Assembly (NCBI GenBank): GCA_046291695.1
Contig: JBKBSO010000001.1
Span: 124,001-188,000, forward strand
Source of the DNA: PNNG01 sp046291695
GTDB taxonomy: Bacteria; Bacteroidota; Bacteroidia; UBA7662
DNA: 64,000 bases
Reading direction: 5' to 3'
Shown: piece after piece, positions 50,885 through 59,552 of the stretch
How the letters are laid out: each line of letters begins with the position of its first letter
Numbering within the stretch: the stretch's first letter is position 1
Made by a program: the position numbers and the translations under genes
Notes under the pieces: generated by a model
Database searches by the model: none
Seen by the model: only the letters and a program-made list of their open reading frames with translations
What the model was told of the DNA's origin: nothing

Positions 50885-51982
50885 TCAGATTCTGGTTTTG
50901 ATATCGGCAATAGCGTCGATTCTACGCTTAGCAATACGCAAAGAAGCTTCGAGGGTAGAAATGTTTTCCTGCCCAGCAGCTTCGAATATGGCCAAAGTCT
51001 GGTTATAGATGTATTCGGTCTTCGACAAAGCGTTCTGACGATTGTAGCCTTCCAGTTCAGAGTACACGTTAATGAGCCCCCCCGCATTGATTACAAAATC
51101 TGGCGCATATAAAATTCCGCGATCCATCAACATTTTCATATGCTTTTCAGTATCCTGGAGCTGATTGTTCGCTCCACCGGCTACAATGGCACATTTTAAG
51201 CGTGGAATGGTGTCGTCGTTTAGGGTAGCACCCAAGGCACAGGGCGCATAGATGTCCATGTCGAGGTCGTATACTTCCTCAGGGGCAATTACCTTTACGC
51301 TAGGATGTACCGTGGTTACTTGCTGCAATTGGTCTTCGAAAATGTCGGTGACATACACTACGGCCCCTTCGTTCATCAAGTTGTCAATAAGGAAACGACC
51401 AACGTTGCCTGCACCTTGAACCATTACTTTTTTGCCTGAGAGGCTGTCGTTACCGTACACTTTTTTTGCCGAGGCTTTTACACCCATATACACGCCATAA
51501 GCCGTAACCGGAGAGGGATCTCCGCTACCTCCTTTGTGCTCGGGCAAACCGCTTACATGGTCGGTTTCCATGGCAATATACTCCATGTCGGCCTTGCTTG
51601 TTCCAACGTCTTCAGCGGTAATGTACTTACCCCCAAGGCTGTCAACAAACTTGCCATAACGGCGAAAATAGGCCTCTGATTTGTCCTTTCGTGAATCGCC
51701 GATAATTACGGCTTTACCACCCCCCAGATTTAAACCGGCAACGGCAGCCTTGTAGGTCATGCCCTCTGACAGACGAAGCGCATCTACAATCGCATCGATA
51801 TCGCTGGCATACTGCCACATGCGCGTACCACCTAGAGCAGGCCCCAGTACTGTGTTGTGAATGGCGATGATGGCACGAAGGCCGGTTTTTTCGTCGTGAC
51901 AAAAAACTACCTGTTCGTGTCCCATTGACGAGATCTTATCAAAGATCAGGTCGTTGACTTTTTTCTCGGTGATTACACTCAT
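50885..51982 (-). CDS. leucine dehydrogenase (Glu/Leu/Phe/Val dehydrogenase family)
   Basis: From ATG 51982 a 365-residue NAD-dependent amino acid dehydrogenase. It has GPALGGTRMW, catalytic lysines in MTYKAAVAGLNLGGGKAVI (K78 and K90), and the NAD fold VMVQGAGNVGRFLIDNL. APCALGATLND and VAGGANNQL complete the active site region. It interconverts branched-chain amino acids and 2-oxoacids, complementing ilvE at 26 kb. An exact -7 box TACCTTTG (52007-52014) lies 24 bp upstream. Confidence 0.9.
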   Translation of the reverse strand: MSVITEKKVNDLIFDKISSMGHEQVVFCHDEKTGLRAIIAIHNTVLGPALGGTRMWQYASDIDAIVDALRLSEGMTYKAAVAGLNLGGGKAVIIGDSRKDKSEAYFRRYGKFVDSLGGKYITAEDVGTSKADMEYIAMETDHVSGLPEHKGGSGDPSPVTAYGVYMGVKASAKKVYGNDSLSGKKVMVQGAGNVGRFLIDNLMNEGAVVYVTDIFEDQLQQVTTVHPSVKVIAPEEVYDLDMDIYAPCALGATLNDDTIPRLKCAIVAGGANNQLQDTEKHMKMLMDRGILYAPDFVINAGGLINVYSELEGYNRQNALSKTEYIYNQTLAIFEAAGQENISTLEASLRIAKRRIDAIADIKTRI

Positions 51983-52006
51983 TTTTAAGAACGTTAATAA
52001 CGAGCG

Positions 52007-52014
52007 CAAAGGTA
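52007..52014 (-). promoter_or_regulatory. -7 box of the leucine dehydrogenase gene
   Basis: TACCTTTG on the minus strand, 24 bp before the ATG; divergent from the ABC-exporter box 58 bp away. Confidence 0.5.
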
Positions 52015-52072
52015 GCCTAAATTTTGAGACTTTCGCCGCGAAGATGGCCTATGCTTGCTGAATTATTAAGTG

Positions 52073-52080
52073 TACTTTTG
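52073..52080 (+). promoter_or_regulatory. -7 box five bases before the ABC-exporter start
   Basis: TACTTTTG followed by CGCTA and the ATG at 52086. A near-leaderless arrangement like those at 16582 and 27075. Confidence 0.5.
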
Positions 52081-52085
52081 CGCTA

Positions 52086-53858
52086 ATGTCGTCGCTGAGT
52101 TACCTCAACAGGTATTTTTATAAATACAGGCTTAGGCTTTTGCTGGGTATTGTTTTTGTTGTAATCTCCAATGTATTTGGGGTTTTACCTCCTAAACTCA
52201 TTGGCGAATCGATTGATATGATTGCCGAAAGCCTGCGAGAATTAAAGGCTGAAACCAATGCATCTGCCTATCAACTATTGATGCAGGAATTTTCTAAAAA
52301 ACTTTTATGGTTTGCCCTCTCGGTACTGGGCTTTTCGTTGCTCAAGGGTGTTTTTATGTTTTTTATGCGCCAAACCATCATTGTAATGTCGCGATGGATT
52401 GAATACGACCTTAAAAATGAACTTTTTGATAAGTACCAAGCCCTATCCTTAGGTTATTTTAAACGTAATCGTACCGGTGACCTAATGGCGCGCATCAGTG
52501 AAGATGTAGGCAAAGTACGTATGTACATTGGGCCTGCGGTTATGTATGGCATCAATATGCTTGTTTTATTTGCAGTGGTAATAACCGTAATGATTCAGGT
52601 TAATCCCCGACTTACTTTTTATGTATTGTTGCCATTGCCGGTATTGTCGGTTGGCATTTATTATGTGAACAATTTAATTTTAACCCGAAGCACTGCCATA
52701 CAGCAACAGTTGGGCAAGCTTACCACATTTGCACAGGAAGCATTTTCGGGGATAAGGGTGATCAAGTCGTATGGCCTAGAAGCGGCTTATCGGGCCGATT
52801 TTAGTAAAGAGCTTACTGAATTCAAAAACCGTTCGATGAGTTTGGTAAAAGTAGATGCGCTCTTTTACCCAATTACCTTGTTGCTTATTGGTTTGAGTAC
52901 CATTCTTACCATTTATATTGGTGGAATAGAGGCTGCAGCCGGTAAGATAAGTCCGGGCAATATCGCCGAATTTGTAATTTATGTAAATATGCTTACCTGG
53001 CCGGTGACCTCCTTGGGATGGGTAGCCTCTATTGTACAACAGGCCTCAGCATCTCAGACGCGCATAAATGAAGTGTTACAAGCCCCGGTCGACATTGATG
53101 CCGAGGCAGGTGAAACGCACCTGGTGGATGGACACTTGGTATTTGATCAGGTTTCATTTTATTATCCTGATTCCCGCATGGCAGCCCTCGAATCCGTATC
53201 CTTCGAACTTAAACCTGGTGAGACCCTGGGAATTGTTGGGGCAACAGGTGCAGGAAAAACCACATTAGCCAATTTGATCACACGCATGTACGACCCCACC
53301 GAAGGTCAGGTCTTGATTGACGGGAAGCCGCTTCAGACACTTTCGGCAGGTAATTACCGTTCGCAACTGGGTTATGTACCCCAGGATGTGTTTTTGTTTA
53401 GCGACTCCATCTATCAAAATATCGCCTTTGGCTCGGCTGATGCTACGCGCGAGCAGATCATAGCTGCTGCCAAACGTGCTGCCTTATGGCCTACCATAGA
53501 AGCTATGCCCATGGGCTTGGAAACTTTGTTGGGCGAAAGGGGGGTAACCCTTTCGGGCGGACAAAAGCAACGTTTGAGCATTGCGCGCGCCATTGTGAAA
53601 AAGCCTGCCTTTTATGTCATCGACGATTGTTTAAGTGCCCTCGATGCCCATACGGAAAAGGAAATTTTGAGTAACATCAAATCACTTACGGTTAACGTAA
53701 GCAGTATCATCATTAGTCATCGGGTGTCGTCGGTCATGGAGGCCGATCATATCATTGTATTGGATCATGGTCGCATTGTAGAATCTGGCACACATGAGCA
53801 CCTGATTCAAAACGGAGGTTATTACGCTTCTATCTACAAAAAACAGCTCCAAGAATAA
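52086..53858 (+). CDS. ABC exporter, fused permease and ATPase (MsbA/MdlB type)
   Basis: A 590-residue half-transporter. Six membrane helices occupy about residues 15-310; the nucleotide-binding domain is about 340-590 with Walker A GATGAGKTT (about 385-393), Q-loop YVPQDVFLF, signature TLSGGQKQR, Walker B and beyond FYVIDDCLSALD, and H-loop IIISHRVSS. After the Walker B aspartate comes another aspartate where the catalytic glutamate is usual; this is the state seen in one half of several heterodimeric exporters such as MdlA. No second half-transporter gene is next to it. Likely substrates are lipids or drugs, but unknown. Confidence 0.9.
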   Translation: MSSLSYLNRYFYKYRLRLLLGIVFVVISNVFGVLPPKLIGESIDMIAESLRELKAETNASAYQLLMQEFSKKLLWFALSVLGFSLLKGVFMFFMRQTIIVMSRWIEYDLKNELFDKYQALSLGYFKRNRTGDLMARISEDVGKVRMYIGPAVMYGINMLVLFAVVITVMIQVNPRLTFYVLLPLPVLSVGIYYVNNLILTRSTAIQQQLGKLTTFAQEAFSGIRVIKSYGLEAAYRADFSKELTEFKNRSMSLVKVDALFYPITLLLIGLSTILTIYIGGIEAAAGKISPGNIAEFVIYVNMLTWPVTSLGWVASIVQQASASQTRINEVLQAPVDIDAEAGETHLVDGHLVFDQVSFYYPDSRMAALESVSFELKPGETLGIVGATGAGKTTLANLITRMYDPTEGQVLIDGKPLQTLSAGNYRSQLGYVPQDVFLFSDSIYQNIAFGSADATREQIIAAAKRAALWPTIEAMPMGLETLLGERGVTLSGGQKQRLSIARAIVKKPAFYVIDDCLSALDAHTEKEILSNIKSLTVNVSSIIISHRVSSVMEADHIIVLDHGRIVESGTHEHLIQNGGYYASIYKKQLQE

Positions 53859-53990
53859 ATACAAGCTGCTGAATATCTGGGTGTAATTGGGCCATTGTGC
53901 ATAAGTGTTTATAAAAAGATTGATTTGCTTTTACCCCATTTATATGGAATTATAAAAGATACTTCTATTTTTAGACCGCAAATGAGGATT

Positions 53991-54302
53991 ATGGAGGAGT
54001 TTGACAACAAACAAGATCGTCAACGCGACGAGGTTTATTCCAAAAAAGTCAGAGCCGGTAAGCGCACCTATTTTTTTGATGTAAAGGCCACCCGTGGCAA
54101 CGATTATTATTTGATCATTACCGAAAGCAAGCGGGCTTTTGAAGATGGTCAGTATGTGAAGCACAAAATTTTTCTGTACAAGGAAGATTTTAATAAGTTC
54201 ATAAGCGGGCTTAATGAAGCAGTGAATCATGTGAAAGACGAGCTCATGCCGGATTATGATTTTGAGCAATTTGATCGTCAAGATCAGGGAGATATCGACT
54301 GA
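53991..54302 (+). CDS. DUF3276 PUR-family protein
   Basis: A 103-residue protein of the DUF3276 (PUR-alpha-like) family that is nearly confined to Bacteroidota and spirochaetes. Conserved parts: EVYSKKVRAGKRTYFFDVKATRGNDYYLIITESKR and KHKIFLYKEDFNKFISGL. The PUR fold binds single-stranded nucleic acid in eukaryotes; the bacterial homologue binds nucleic acid in vitro, while the role in the cell is not established. Start is ATG 53991; ATG 53982 also in frame. The preceding 132 bp hold no other gene I can see. Confidence 0.92.
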   Translation: MEEFDNKQDRQRDEVYSKKVRAGKRTYFFDVKATRGNDYYLIITESKRAFEDGQYVKHKIFLYKEDFNKFISGLNEAVNHVKDELMPDYDFEQFDRQDQGDID

Positions 54303-54338
54303 AATACAATTGATTAAACCAATCAAGCTAAAGCTTTG

Positions 54339-54812
54339 ATGTACGAAAAAATTGATGCGCTTAATCAGGTAGCTGAATTTCATCGCACCTTTCAGCATCC
54401 GGTATTGGAGAAGCCCGAAATTCCAGATGCTACTAGATGCAAACTACGGGTAAATCTTTTGGCTGAAGAGCTGAAGGAGTTGGAAGAGGCCATTGTTGAT
54501 GGCGATTTAACAGAAATTGCCGATGCGCTCTGCGATTTGCAATATGTATTGTCGGGGGCTGTTTTGGAATTTGGCTTGGCCGGGAAATTCGTAGATCTCT
54601 TCAATGAAGTGCAGCGATCGAATATGAGCAAGGCCTGTAGCAGTAGGGAAGAGGCCGAGGCAACGGTTGCTCATTACGCACAAACCAAGGGAGAAGCTTG
54701 TTATATTCGTGAGATGGATGGGCTGTTTTTGGTTTTTAGGGAAGGCGATAATAAAACCATGAAATCAGTGGGTTATTCTCCGGCTGATTTAAATAAAATC
54801 TTGCAGAAGTAA
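54339..54812 (+). CDS. MazG-like nucleoside triphosphate pyrophosphohydrolase
   Basis: A 157-residue all-alpha NTP pyrophosphatase. The metal motif is EELKELEEA followed by EIADALCDLQYV (ExxE...ExxD). An additional C-terminal part (about 105-157) with SREEAEATVAHYAQTKG resembles the phage- and Bacteroidota-type phosphoribosyl-ATP-pyrophosphohydrolase-like family. It would hydrolyse an NTP or dNTP to NMP and pyrophosphate. Start at ATG 54339. Confidence 0.85.
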   Translation: MYEKIDALNQVAEFHRTFQHPVLEKPEIPDATRCKLRVNLLAEELKELEEAIVDGDLTEIADALCDLQYVLSGAVLEFGLAGKFVDLFNEVQRSNMSKACSSREEAEATVAHYAQTKGEACYIREMDGLFLVFREGDNKTMKSVGYSPADLNKILQK

Positions 54813-54854
54813 CCGAGTAGCTGAACTTTACAGCCGGGCACTTGTTTTGAGTTC

Positions 54855-55514
54855 ATGCAAAAGATATTGCTGTCGTTAAGCGTCGTACTGGGTGTTCTAA
54901 GTTGTGGTTTTTCGAACCAAAGTGATCCAAGTACACGGCCTTCAAGTGCTAATCAGGAGTTTATAAATATGCAAACAGCGTCGGGTATGTCGGTAGCCAC
55001 CTTTGGTGCGGGTTGTTTTTGGTGTGTAGAAGCCGTGTTTCAGGCCATCAGGGGGGTAGATACAGTGCTGAGCGGCTATATGGGAGGTAAAATCCCAAAT
55101 CCAACTTATCGCGAGGTTTGTTCCGGTAGAACCGGGCATGCCGAGGTTGTACAAGTTTATTATCGGCCTGAGCAGATTTCGTTTGAAGCCCTGTTAGAGG
55201 TTTTCTGGAAAATGCATGATCCGACAAGTTTGAACCGACAAGGGGCTGATGTAGGCACCCAATACCGATCGGCTGTTTTTTACCACAATCTAGAGCAAAA
55301 AAAATTGGCAGAGCAGTTGCGTGATCAACTAAACGATGCGGGAGCATTCGAAAAACCCATCGTTACAGAGATTAGTCCTGCGACTACTTTTTATGAAGCA
55401 GAAGCATACCACCAAAATTACTACCGGGCAAATGGCGATCAACCCTATTGTCAATTTGTAATTCGACCCAAAATGGACAAACTGGAGCGGGTGTTTCGGG
55501 AATATTTAAAATAA
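54855..55514 (+). CDS. msrA: peptide-methionine (S)-S-oxide reductase, exported
   Basis: MsrA repairs the S-epimer of methionine sulfoxide. The 219-residue protein has the catalytic C54 in GAGCFWCVEA, plus GYMGGKIPNPTY, HAEVVQVYY, FWKMHDPTSLNRQGADVGTQYRS and the C-terminal YHQNYYRAN. It begins with a hydrophobic segment ending VLGVLSC17, a lipobox-like site, so it is probably an envelope lipoprotein protecting periplasmic or surface proteins. The lipobox residue before S is L, a little unusual. Its stop is 1 bp from the convergent glycosyltransferase stop. Confidence 0.92.
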   Translation: MQKILLSLSVVLGVLSCGFSNQSDPSTRPSSANQEFINMQTASGMSVATFGAGCFWCVEAVFQAIRGVDTVLSGYMGGKIPNPTYREVCSGRTGHAEVVQVYYRPEQISFEALLEVFWKMHDPTSLNRQGADVGTQYRSAVFYHNLEQKKLAEQLRDQLNDAGAFEKPIVTEISPATTFYEAEAYHQNYYRANGDQPYCQFVIRPKMDKLERVFREYLK

Positions 55515-55515
55515 A

Positions 55516-56649
55516 TCAGACCTTGTAACGCAGGTAGAGTGCGTTCAATTCATTCGCCATGCTTTTCTCCGAAAAGCGAGCAGCCTGTTCTGCACATGCG
55601 TTTTTAACCTCCTCATAACAGCTTTCGTCGTACAAGAGCCTACGCATCTGCATAGCAATGCTTTCCGCATCGAGAGGATTGGCGTACAAAGCAGCATTTC
55701 CTCCACTTTCTTCCAAGCAGGAGGAGTTGGCTGCCAGCACCGGGCTACCGCAGGCAATACTCTCTAATACGGGCAATCCAAAGCCTTCAAAAACAGAAAT
55801 ATAAGCCGTAAAAACAGCATTTCGATATAAAGCTGCTAGTTGTACTGCACTTAGTTGCTCAAGGGCAATCACTTCTTTTTCGAGTTGATTTTTCTGTATA
55901 AACTGAAATAGCTGTTTCCAATACGAAGTTTTTCGTCCGGCCAAAATTAGTTGCGGCCGATCTTCGGGCAATTGCGCATAGGCCTCCAGGAGTTTGAGTT
56001 GATTTTTGCGTGTTTCGATGGTGCCGACTGCAAAGATGTAGCCGGATTGTATTCCTAATTCTTTTAGTAATTCAGCATCCGTTTCAATGGAGGCAGTTTG
56101 TTTGAAAACTGGCGCACAATCCTGGTAGATCACAGAAATTTTTGCCTCGGGAATGCCGAAAAAATCTACCACATCGTCGGCTGTTTGTTGACTTATGGCC
56201 ACGATATGATCGGCATCATGGCACGAACGCTCGTATTTGCGTTTATAAAAATAGCGATCGAGGCGAGGATATAATTTTGGGTAGCGCAAAAAAATGAGGT
56301 CGTGAACAGTCACGATGCCTGCTATATCCTTTCCAGCTAGGCCTAAAGGCAATTCATGGCTTAGGCCGTGGTACAAATCGAGTTTTTCGACACTCATTTG
56401 ATGGGCCATCCGGTACGAACGCCAGTAAGGGTGAAATATGCGATGCGCGCGCTTTGCAGGGGTATGTACTTCTGCATGCACCCCTAAGCGGTTGGCCCAA
56501 TCGGCAAATTCGGCTTTATGCTGTGGGGTAAATAGTGAGTACTGATGTTCGGGATGATGCTTAAACATGGCTTCAATAAGCATGCGGCTGTAATTACCAA
56601 GTCCGGTATGGTTATTAAATGCCCTTTTAGCGTCGAAACCGATCTTCAT
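55516..56649 (-). CDS. glycosyltransferase family 4 protein
   Basis: A 377-residue GT-B fold enzyme. N-terminal FDAKRAFNNHTGLGNYSRMLIEAM and YHGLSHELPLG belong to the acceptor lobe; YIFAVGTIETRKNQLKLLEAYAQL and the donor-binding FTAYISVFEGFGLPVLESIACGSPVLAANSSCLEE (E-x7-E type motif) belong to the donor lobe. It transfers a sugar from an NDP-sugar to an unknown acceptor. It is last in thioredoxin-dapD-glycosyltransferase with 9 bp to dapD. Confidence 0.88.
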   Translation of the reverse strand: MKIGFDAKRAFNNHTGLGNYSRMLIEAMFKHHPEHQYSLFTPQHKAEFADWANRLGVHAEVHTPAKRAHRIFHPYWRSYRMAHQMSVEKLDLYHGLSHELPLGLAGKDIAGIVTVHDLIFLRYPKLYPRLDRYFYKRKYERSCHDADHIVAISQQTADDVVDFFGIPEAKISVIYQDCAPVFKQTASIETDAELLKELGIQSGYIFAVGTIETRKNQLKLLEAYAQLPEDRPQLILAGRKTSYWKQLFQFIQKNQLEKEVIALEQLSAVQLAALYRNAVFTAYISVFEGFGLPVLESIACGSPVLAANSSCLEESGGNAALYANPLDAESIAMQMRRLLYDESCYEEVKNACAEQAARFSEKSMANELNALYLRYKV

Positions 56650-56658
56650 GCGGAGAGC

Positions 56659-57483
56659 TTAAACGGCCACATTGTTGTCGCGCAGGGCCTCGTTCAAGGA
56701 GGTTTTTTTATCGGTACTGGGCTTTCGTTCGCCAATGATGAGGGCGCAGGGCACTTGGAATTCACCGGCCGGGAAGCGCTTGGTGTATGAGCCTGGAATA
56801 ACAACGGCGCGTGGAGGTACGTAACCTTGGTAGGTTACCACATCTGACTGGGTAACATCCAGAATTTTGGTAGAGCCGGTGATGGTAACCCCGGCACCTA
56901 AAACGGCTTCAGCACCAACATGAGCACCTTCTACCACAATGCAGCGCGATCCGATAAAGCAATTGTCTTCAATAATTACCGGTGCTGCTTGAACGGGTTC
57001 TAAAACGCCGCCTATGCCCACTCCGCCACTCAGGTGGACATTTTTCCCGATTTGCGCACAAGAGCCCACGGTTGCCCAGGTATCAACCATAGTGCCTTCG
57101 TCTACATAAGCCCCAATGTTCACATAGCTTGGCATCATGATTACTCCCGGGGAAAGATAAGCGCCATAGCGTGCAACGGCATGAGGCACAACACGTACCC
57201 CGAGGGCTGCATAATTTGTTTTAAGTTTCATTTTGTCGTGAAACTCCATGGGACCCGCTTCCAGCGTCTCCATTTTACGAATAGGAAAGTATAGTATAAC
57301 TGCTTTTTTAACCCATTCATTTACCTGCCAGCCGGCAGCCGTTGGTTCAGCTACGCGTAATTGACCCTTATCGAGCATTTCGACCACCGCCTCAATGGCG
57401 GTGATGGTTTCGGTAGCTTTCAGCAGCTCGCGATTATCCCATGCTGCTTCTATGGTCTTTTGAAGGTGTTGTAGCTGACTCAT
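56659..57483 (-). CDS. dapD: tetrahydrodipicolinate N-succinyltransferase
   Basis: DapD makes N-succinyl-2-amino-6-ketopimelate in the succinylase branch to diaminopimelate. From ATG 57483 it is a 274-residue trimeric left-handed beta-helix enzyme: AAWDNRELL and GWQVNEWVKKAVILYF at the N-terminus, PHAVARYGAYLSPGVIMMPSYVNIGAYVDEGTMVDTWATVGSCAQIG in the helix coils and GVLEPVQAAPVIIEDNCFIGSRC. Its ATG overlaps the stop of the thioredoxin-fold gene by 4 bp. dapF for the same pathway is at 6.4 kb. Confidence 0.95.
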   Translation of the reverse strand: MSQLQHLQKTIEAAWDNRELLKATETITAIEAVVEMLDKGQLRVAEPTAAGWQVNEWVKKAVILYFPIRKMETLEAGPMEFHDKMKLKTNYAALGVRVVPHAVARYGAYLSPGVIMMPSYVNIGAYVDEGTMVDTWATVGSCAQIGKNVHLSGGVGIGGVLEPVQAAPVIIEDNCFIGSRCIVVEGAHVGAEAVLGAGVTITGSTKILDVTQSDVVTYQGYVPPRAVVIPGSYTKRFPAGEFQVPCALIIGERKPSTDKKTSLNEALRDNNVAV

Positions 57484-58010
57484 GCCTTCTTCCATTTAAC
57501 TGAACAGCCAACTGCAGCTACTTCGGGGAAATCCACTTCAAGACCATCGAGGGTGTACTCGATGGCATCTTCGAGCCAAATACGGGTAACCAAATGCGGG
57601 TTTTCCCAGCTGTCGTCAATGGCACCGCGATACACCAATTCGCGATGTGAATTAAATAAATAAGCTTCGGGTGTACGCTTGGCGTCAAACATACGGGCCA
57701 CTTCCTGGCTTTCGTCGAACCAATAAATCGCTTCCCATCCGTATTTCTTAGCCAAGCGCTGCATGTTTTCAAATGAATCGGCTGGATATTGCGTGGCATC
57801 GTTGGGGTTAATAAAGATTACACCAAGGTTATCTTCATAAAATTTGTGTACCAATTTATTCAAGCGGTCGAGATAGGCTTGTACATAAGGGCAGTGGTTA
57901 CAGATAAAAACCACCAATACACAAGATTTATCGGCTACATCTACAAGCGAATGCATGTTATTGTCGCAGCCTTTGAGTTCAAAATAGGGGAGTTTCGCAC
58001 CTAATTCCAT
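57480..58010 (-). CDS. thioredoxin-fold (AhpC/TSA-type) protein
   Basis: A 176-residue redoxin. The active site is FICNHCPYVQAY, a CxxC motif followed by the cis-proline region KRTPEAYLF. Insert VIFINPNDATQYPADSFENMQ fits the thioredoxin-like family found in many Bacteroidota and cyanobacteria. No signal peptide, so cytoplasmic. Reductase or peroxidase role is unassigned. It overlaps dapD by 4 bp. Confidence 0.88.
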   Translation of the reverse strand: MELGAKLPYFELKGCDNNMHSLVDVADKSCVLVVFICNHCPYVQAYLDRLNKLVHKFYEDNLGVIFINPNDATQYPADSFENMQRLAKKYGWEAIYWFDESQEVARMFDAKRTPEAYLFNSHRELVYRGAIDDSWENPHLVTRIWLEDAIEYTLDGLEVDFPEVAAVGCSVKWKKA

Positions 58011-58070
58011 GAATGTATGAGATTATTTTCAGGCTGCTAAGGTCACTAAAAAAAGCCTTATTCGGAAATA

Positions 58071-59552
58071 TTATGGTTGCTGAGGCGCCACCAACAATAC
58101 CTTTTCTTTTTCAACCAATACCGCGCCTGGCGGGGCCGATTTTGGTTTGCGTACAAACTTTCGCGGGGTACAAATAACCGGACACAGGGCTTCTGATTTT
58201 CCTTTCGAATAAAAAGCTGCCCAGGAGGCTGCCTGTTCCAGTTGTTCCCCTGAAATTTGGCGTCCGGCATTACGAATAAGAAGGTGCGAACCTGCCAAAC
58301 GGCGTGCATGCATCCAGAGGTCGTCTTTATGAGCACGTCGCAAGATTTCGTCGTTGCCACGAGCATGTTTCCCTATCCATACTTCAAACTTACCAAGTTG
58401 ATAAACGCGCCACGGCTTCTGCTCTTGGTGCTGTGTGGCTTGAACCTGCTTTTCAAACTTTTGAAGCCCCTTGAAATCCTTGCAAGCCTGCAGTGCTTCG
58501 ATATTCGCATGAGCGGTTTGCAGGGCTTGCGAACGCTCTAGCAAGGCTTCTTGGAGCTGCTCTTGCTCTAAATGCTGGTTTTTAGCTTTCTGATAGCGTA
58601 AATTTGCATTTTCAGCCACAGTTAGGCGAGGGTTCAACTTGATAAGCACTGGCACCTCCGGATTATCCCAATGTCTTAAAAGCACTTGTGTACTACCCGG
58701 GCTGATTTCGTGGGCAAAAGCGAGCAGTAAATGGGCCTGTTGTTCATAATCAAGCTTCGACTTTAATTCATTAATCCTGACTTCAAGTTGGGCCACACGT
58801 TTTTGTGCCTTGGTTAAATCATATTGAAATTGTTGAAATAGTTGTTTTTTACGCTTGTCAAAGGCAAAATAGGGTAGCCATGTACGCAAAAACTGATCGC
58901 TGAGTCCAAGGTAATCCGGAGCCTTGCCAGATTCGGAACAAAGTTCAGGTAGCAAGACCGGGGTCGGATCTGATTTTACACCAAAGCAAGGACTAGCAAA
59001 CCACTCGGGATGCTGAAGCAGCGAAAAATCAGCAGTTGGATTTTCCCATCGGTTGGTGGCTGGTAAATGGGGTAAAGCCTTGAGAAGTTCATTGAAAGTA
59101 TTATGGGGACTGTCGAACTCAAAAACCTTGGCATTAAACTCGAAATCTCTTTGACGGCTTCTCCTGAATACTGAACGTACCTGATTTTGGTATAACAGCA
59201 GGGCATTTCCCATATGGCCATAGCACTTAAGCCAAATGTCGAAACCGCCCTCCAGTTGTATGACAATGAGTCTTTCGCCAATAACTGCCTGCACCCCAAT
59301 CACATCCTGCTCCCAAGCATCAAAAAGTTGTTTTTCGTAGCGCTTGGGAAGTTGGTTGGTATTGGGTAAAAACTGAAGTAAGCTATATTTCGATTCAAAA
59401 TTGATACGCAATTGCTGTGGATTGCCCTGCATTTCGAACAGCAGAAAAAGCTCGTGCCGGTCAGGTGAAATCACTTGAAGCAGTCGGCTACCAGCCAGCC
59501 GGTTATTTAGCTGAAAAGCCAGTTGCCGGATGAAGAAGTAGTGGTTTATCAT
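58071..59552 (-). CDS. NFACT (RqcH/Rqc2-like) protein
   Basis: A 493-residue protein with the NFACT-N domain (about 1-200), a coiled-coil (about 235-385, with QFQYDLTKAQKRVAQLEVRINELKSKLDYE) and the NFACT-R domain (about 395-493) containing GNDEILRRAHKDDLWMHARRLAGSHLLIRN. RqcH binds stalled 50S subunits and adds alanine tails in ribosome quality control. Where RqcH has its tRNA-binding Asp-Arg pair, this sequence appears to have E93-R94 (VIGERLIVIQL), judged by eye. It overlaps the next upstream gene by 4 bp. Function as an alanine tailing factor is therefore uncertain. Confidence 0.85.
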   Translation of the reverse strand: MINHYFFIRQLAFQLNNRLAGSRLLQVISPDRHELFLLFEMQGNPQQLRINFESKYSLLQFLPNTNQLPKRYEKQLFDAWEQDVIGVQAVIGERLIVIQLEGGFDIWLKCYGHMGNALLLYQNQVRSVFRRSRQRDFEFNAKVFEFDSPHNTFNELLKALPHLPATNRWENPTADFSLLQHPEWFASPCFGVKSDPTPVLLPELCSESGKAPDYLGLSDQFLRTWLPYFAFDKRKKQLFQQFQYDLTKAQKRVAQLEVRINELKSKLDYEQQAHLLLAFAHEISPGSTQVLLRHWDNPEVPVLIKLNPRLTVAENANLRYQKAKNQHLEQEQLQEALLERSQALQTAHANIEALQACKDFKGLQKFEKQVQATQHQEQKPWRVYQLGKFEVWIGKHARGNDEILRRAHKDDLWMHARRLAGSHLLIRNAGRQISGEQLEQAASWAAFYSKGKSEALCPVICTPRKFVRKPKSAPPGAVLVEKEKVLLVAPQQP

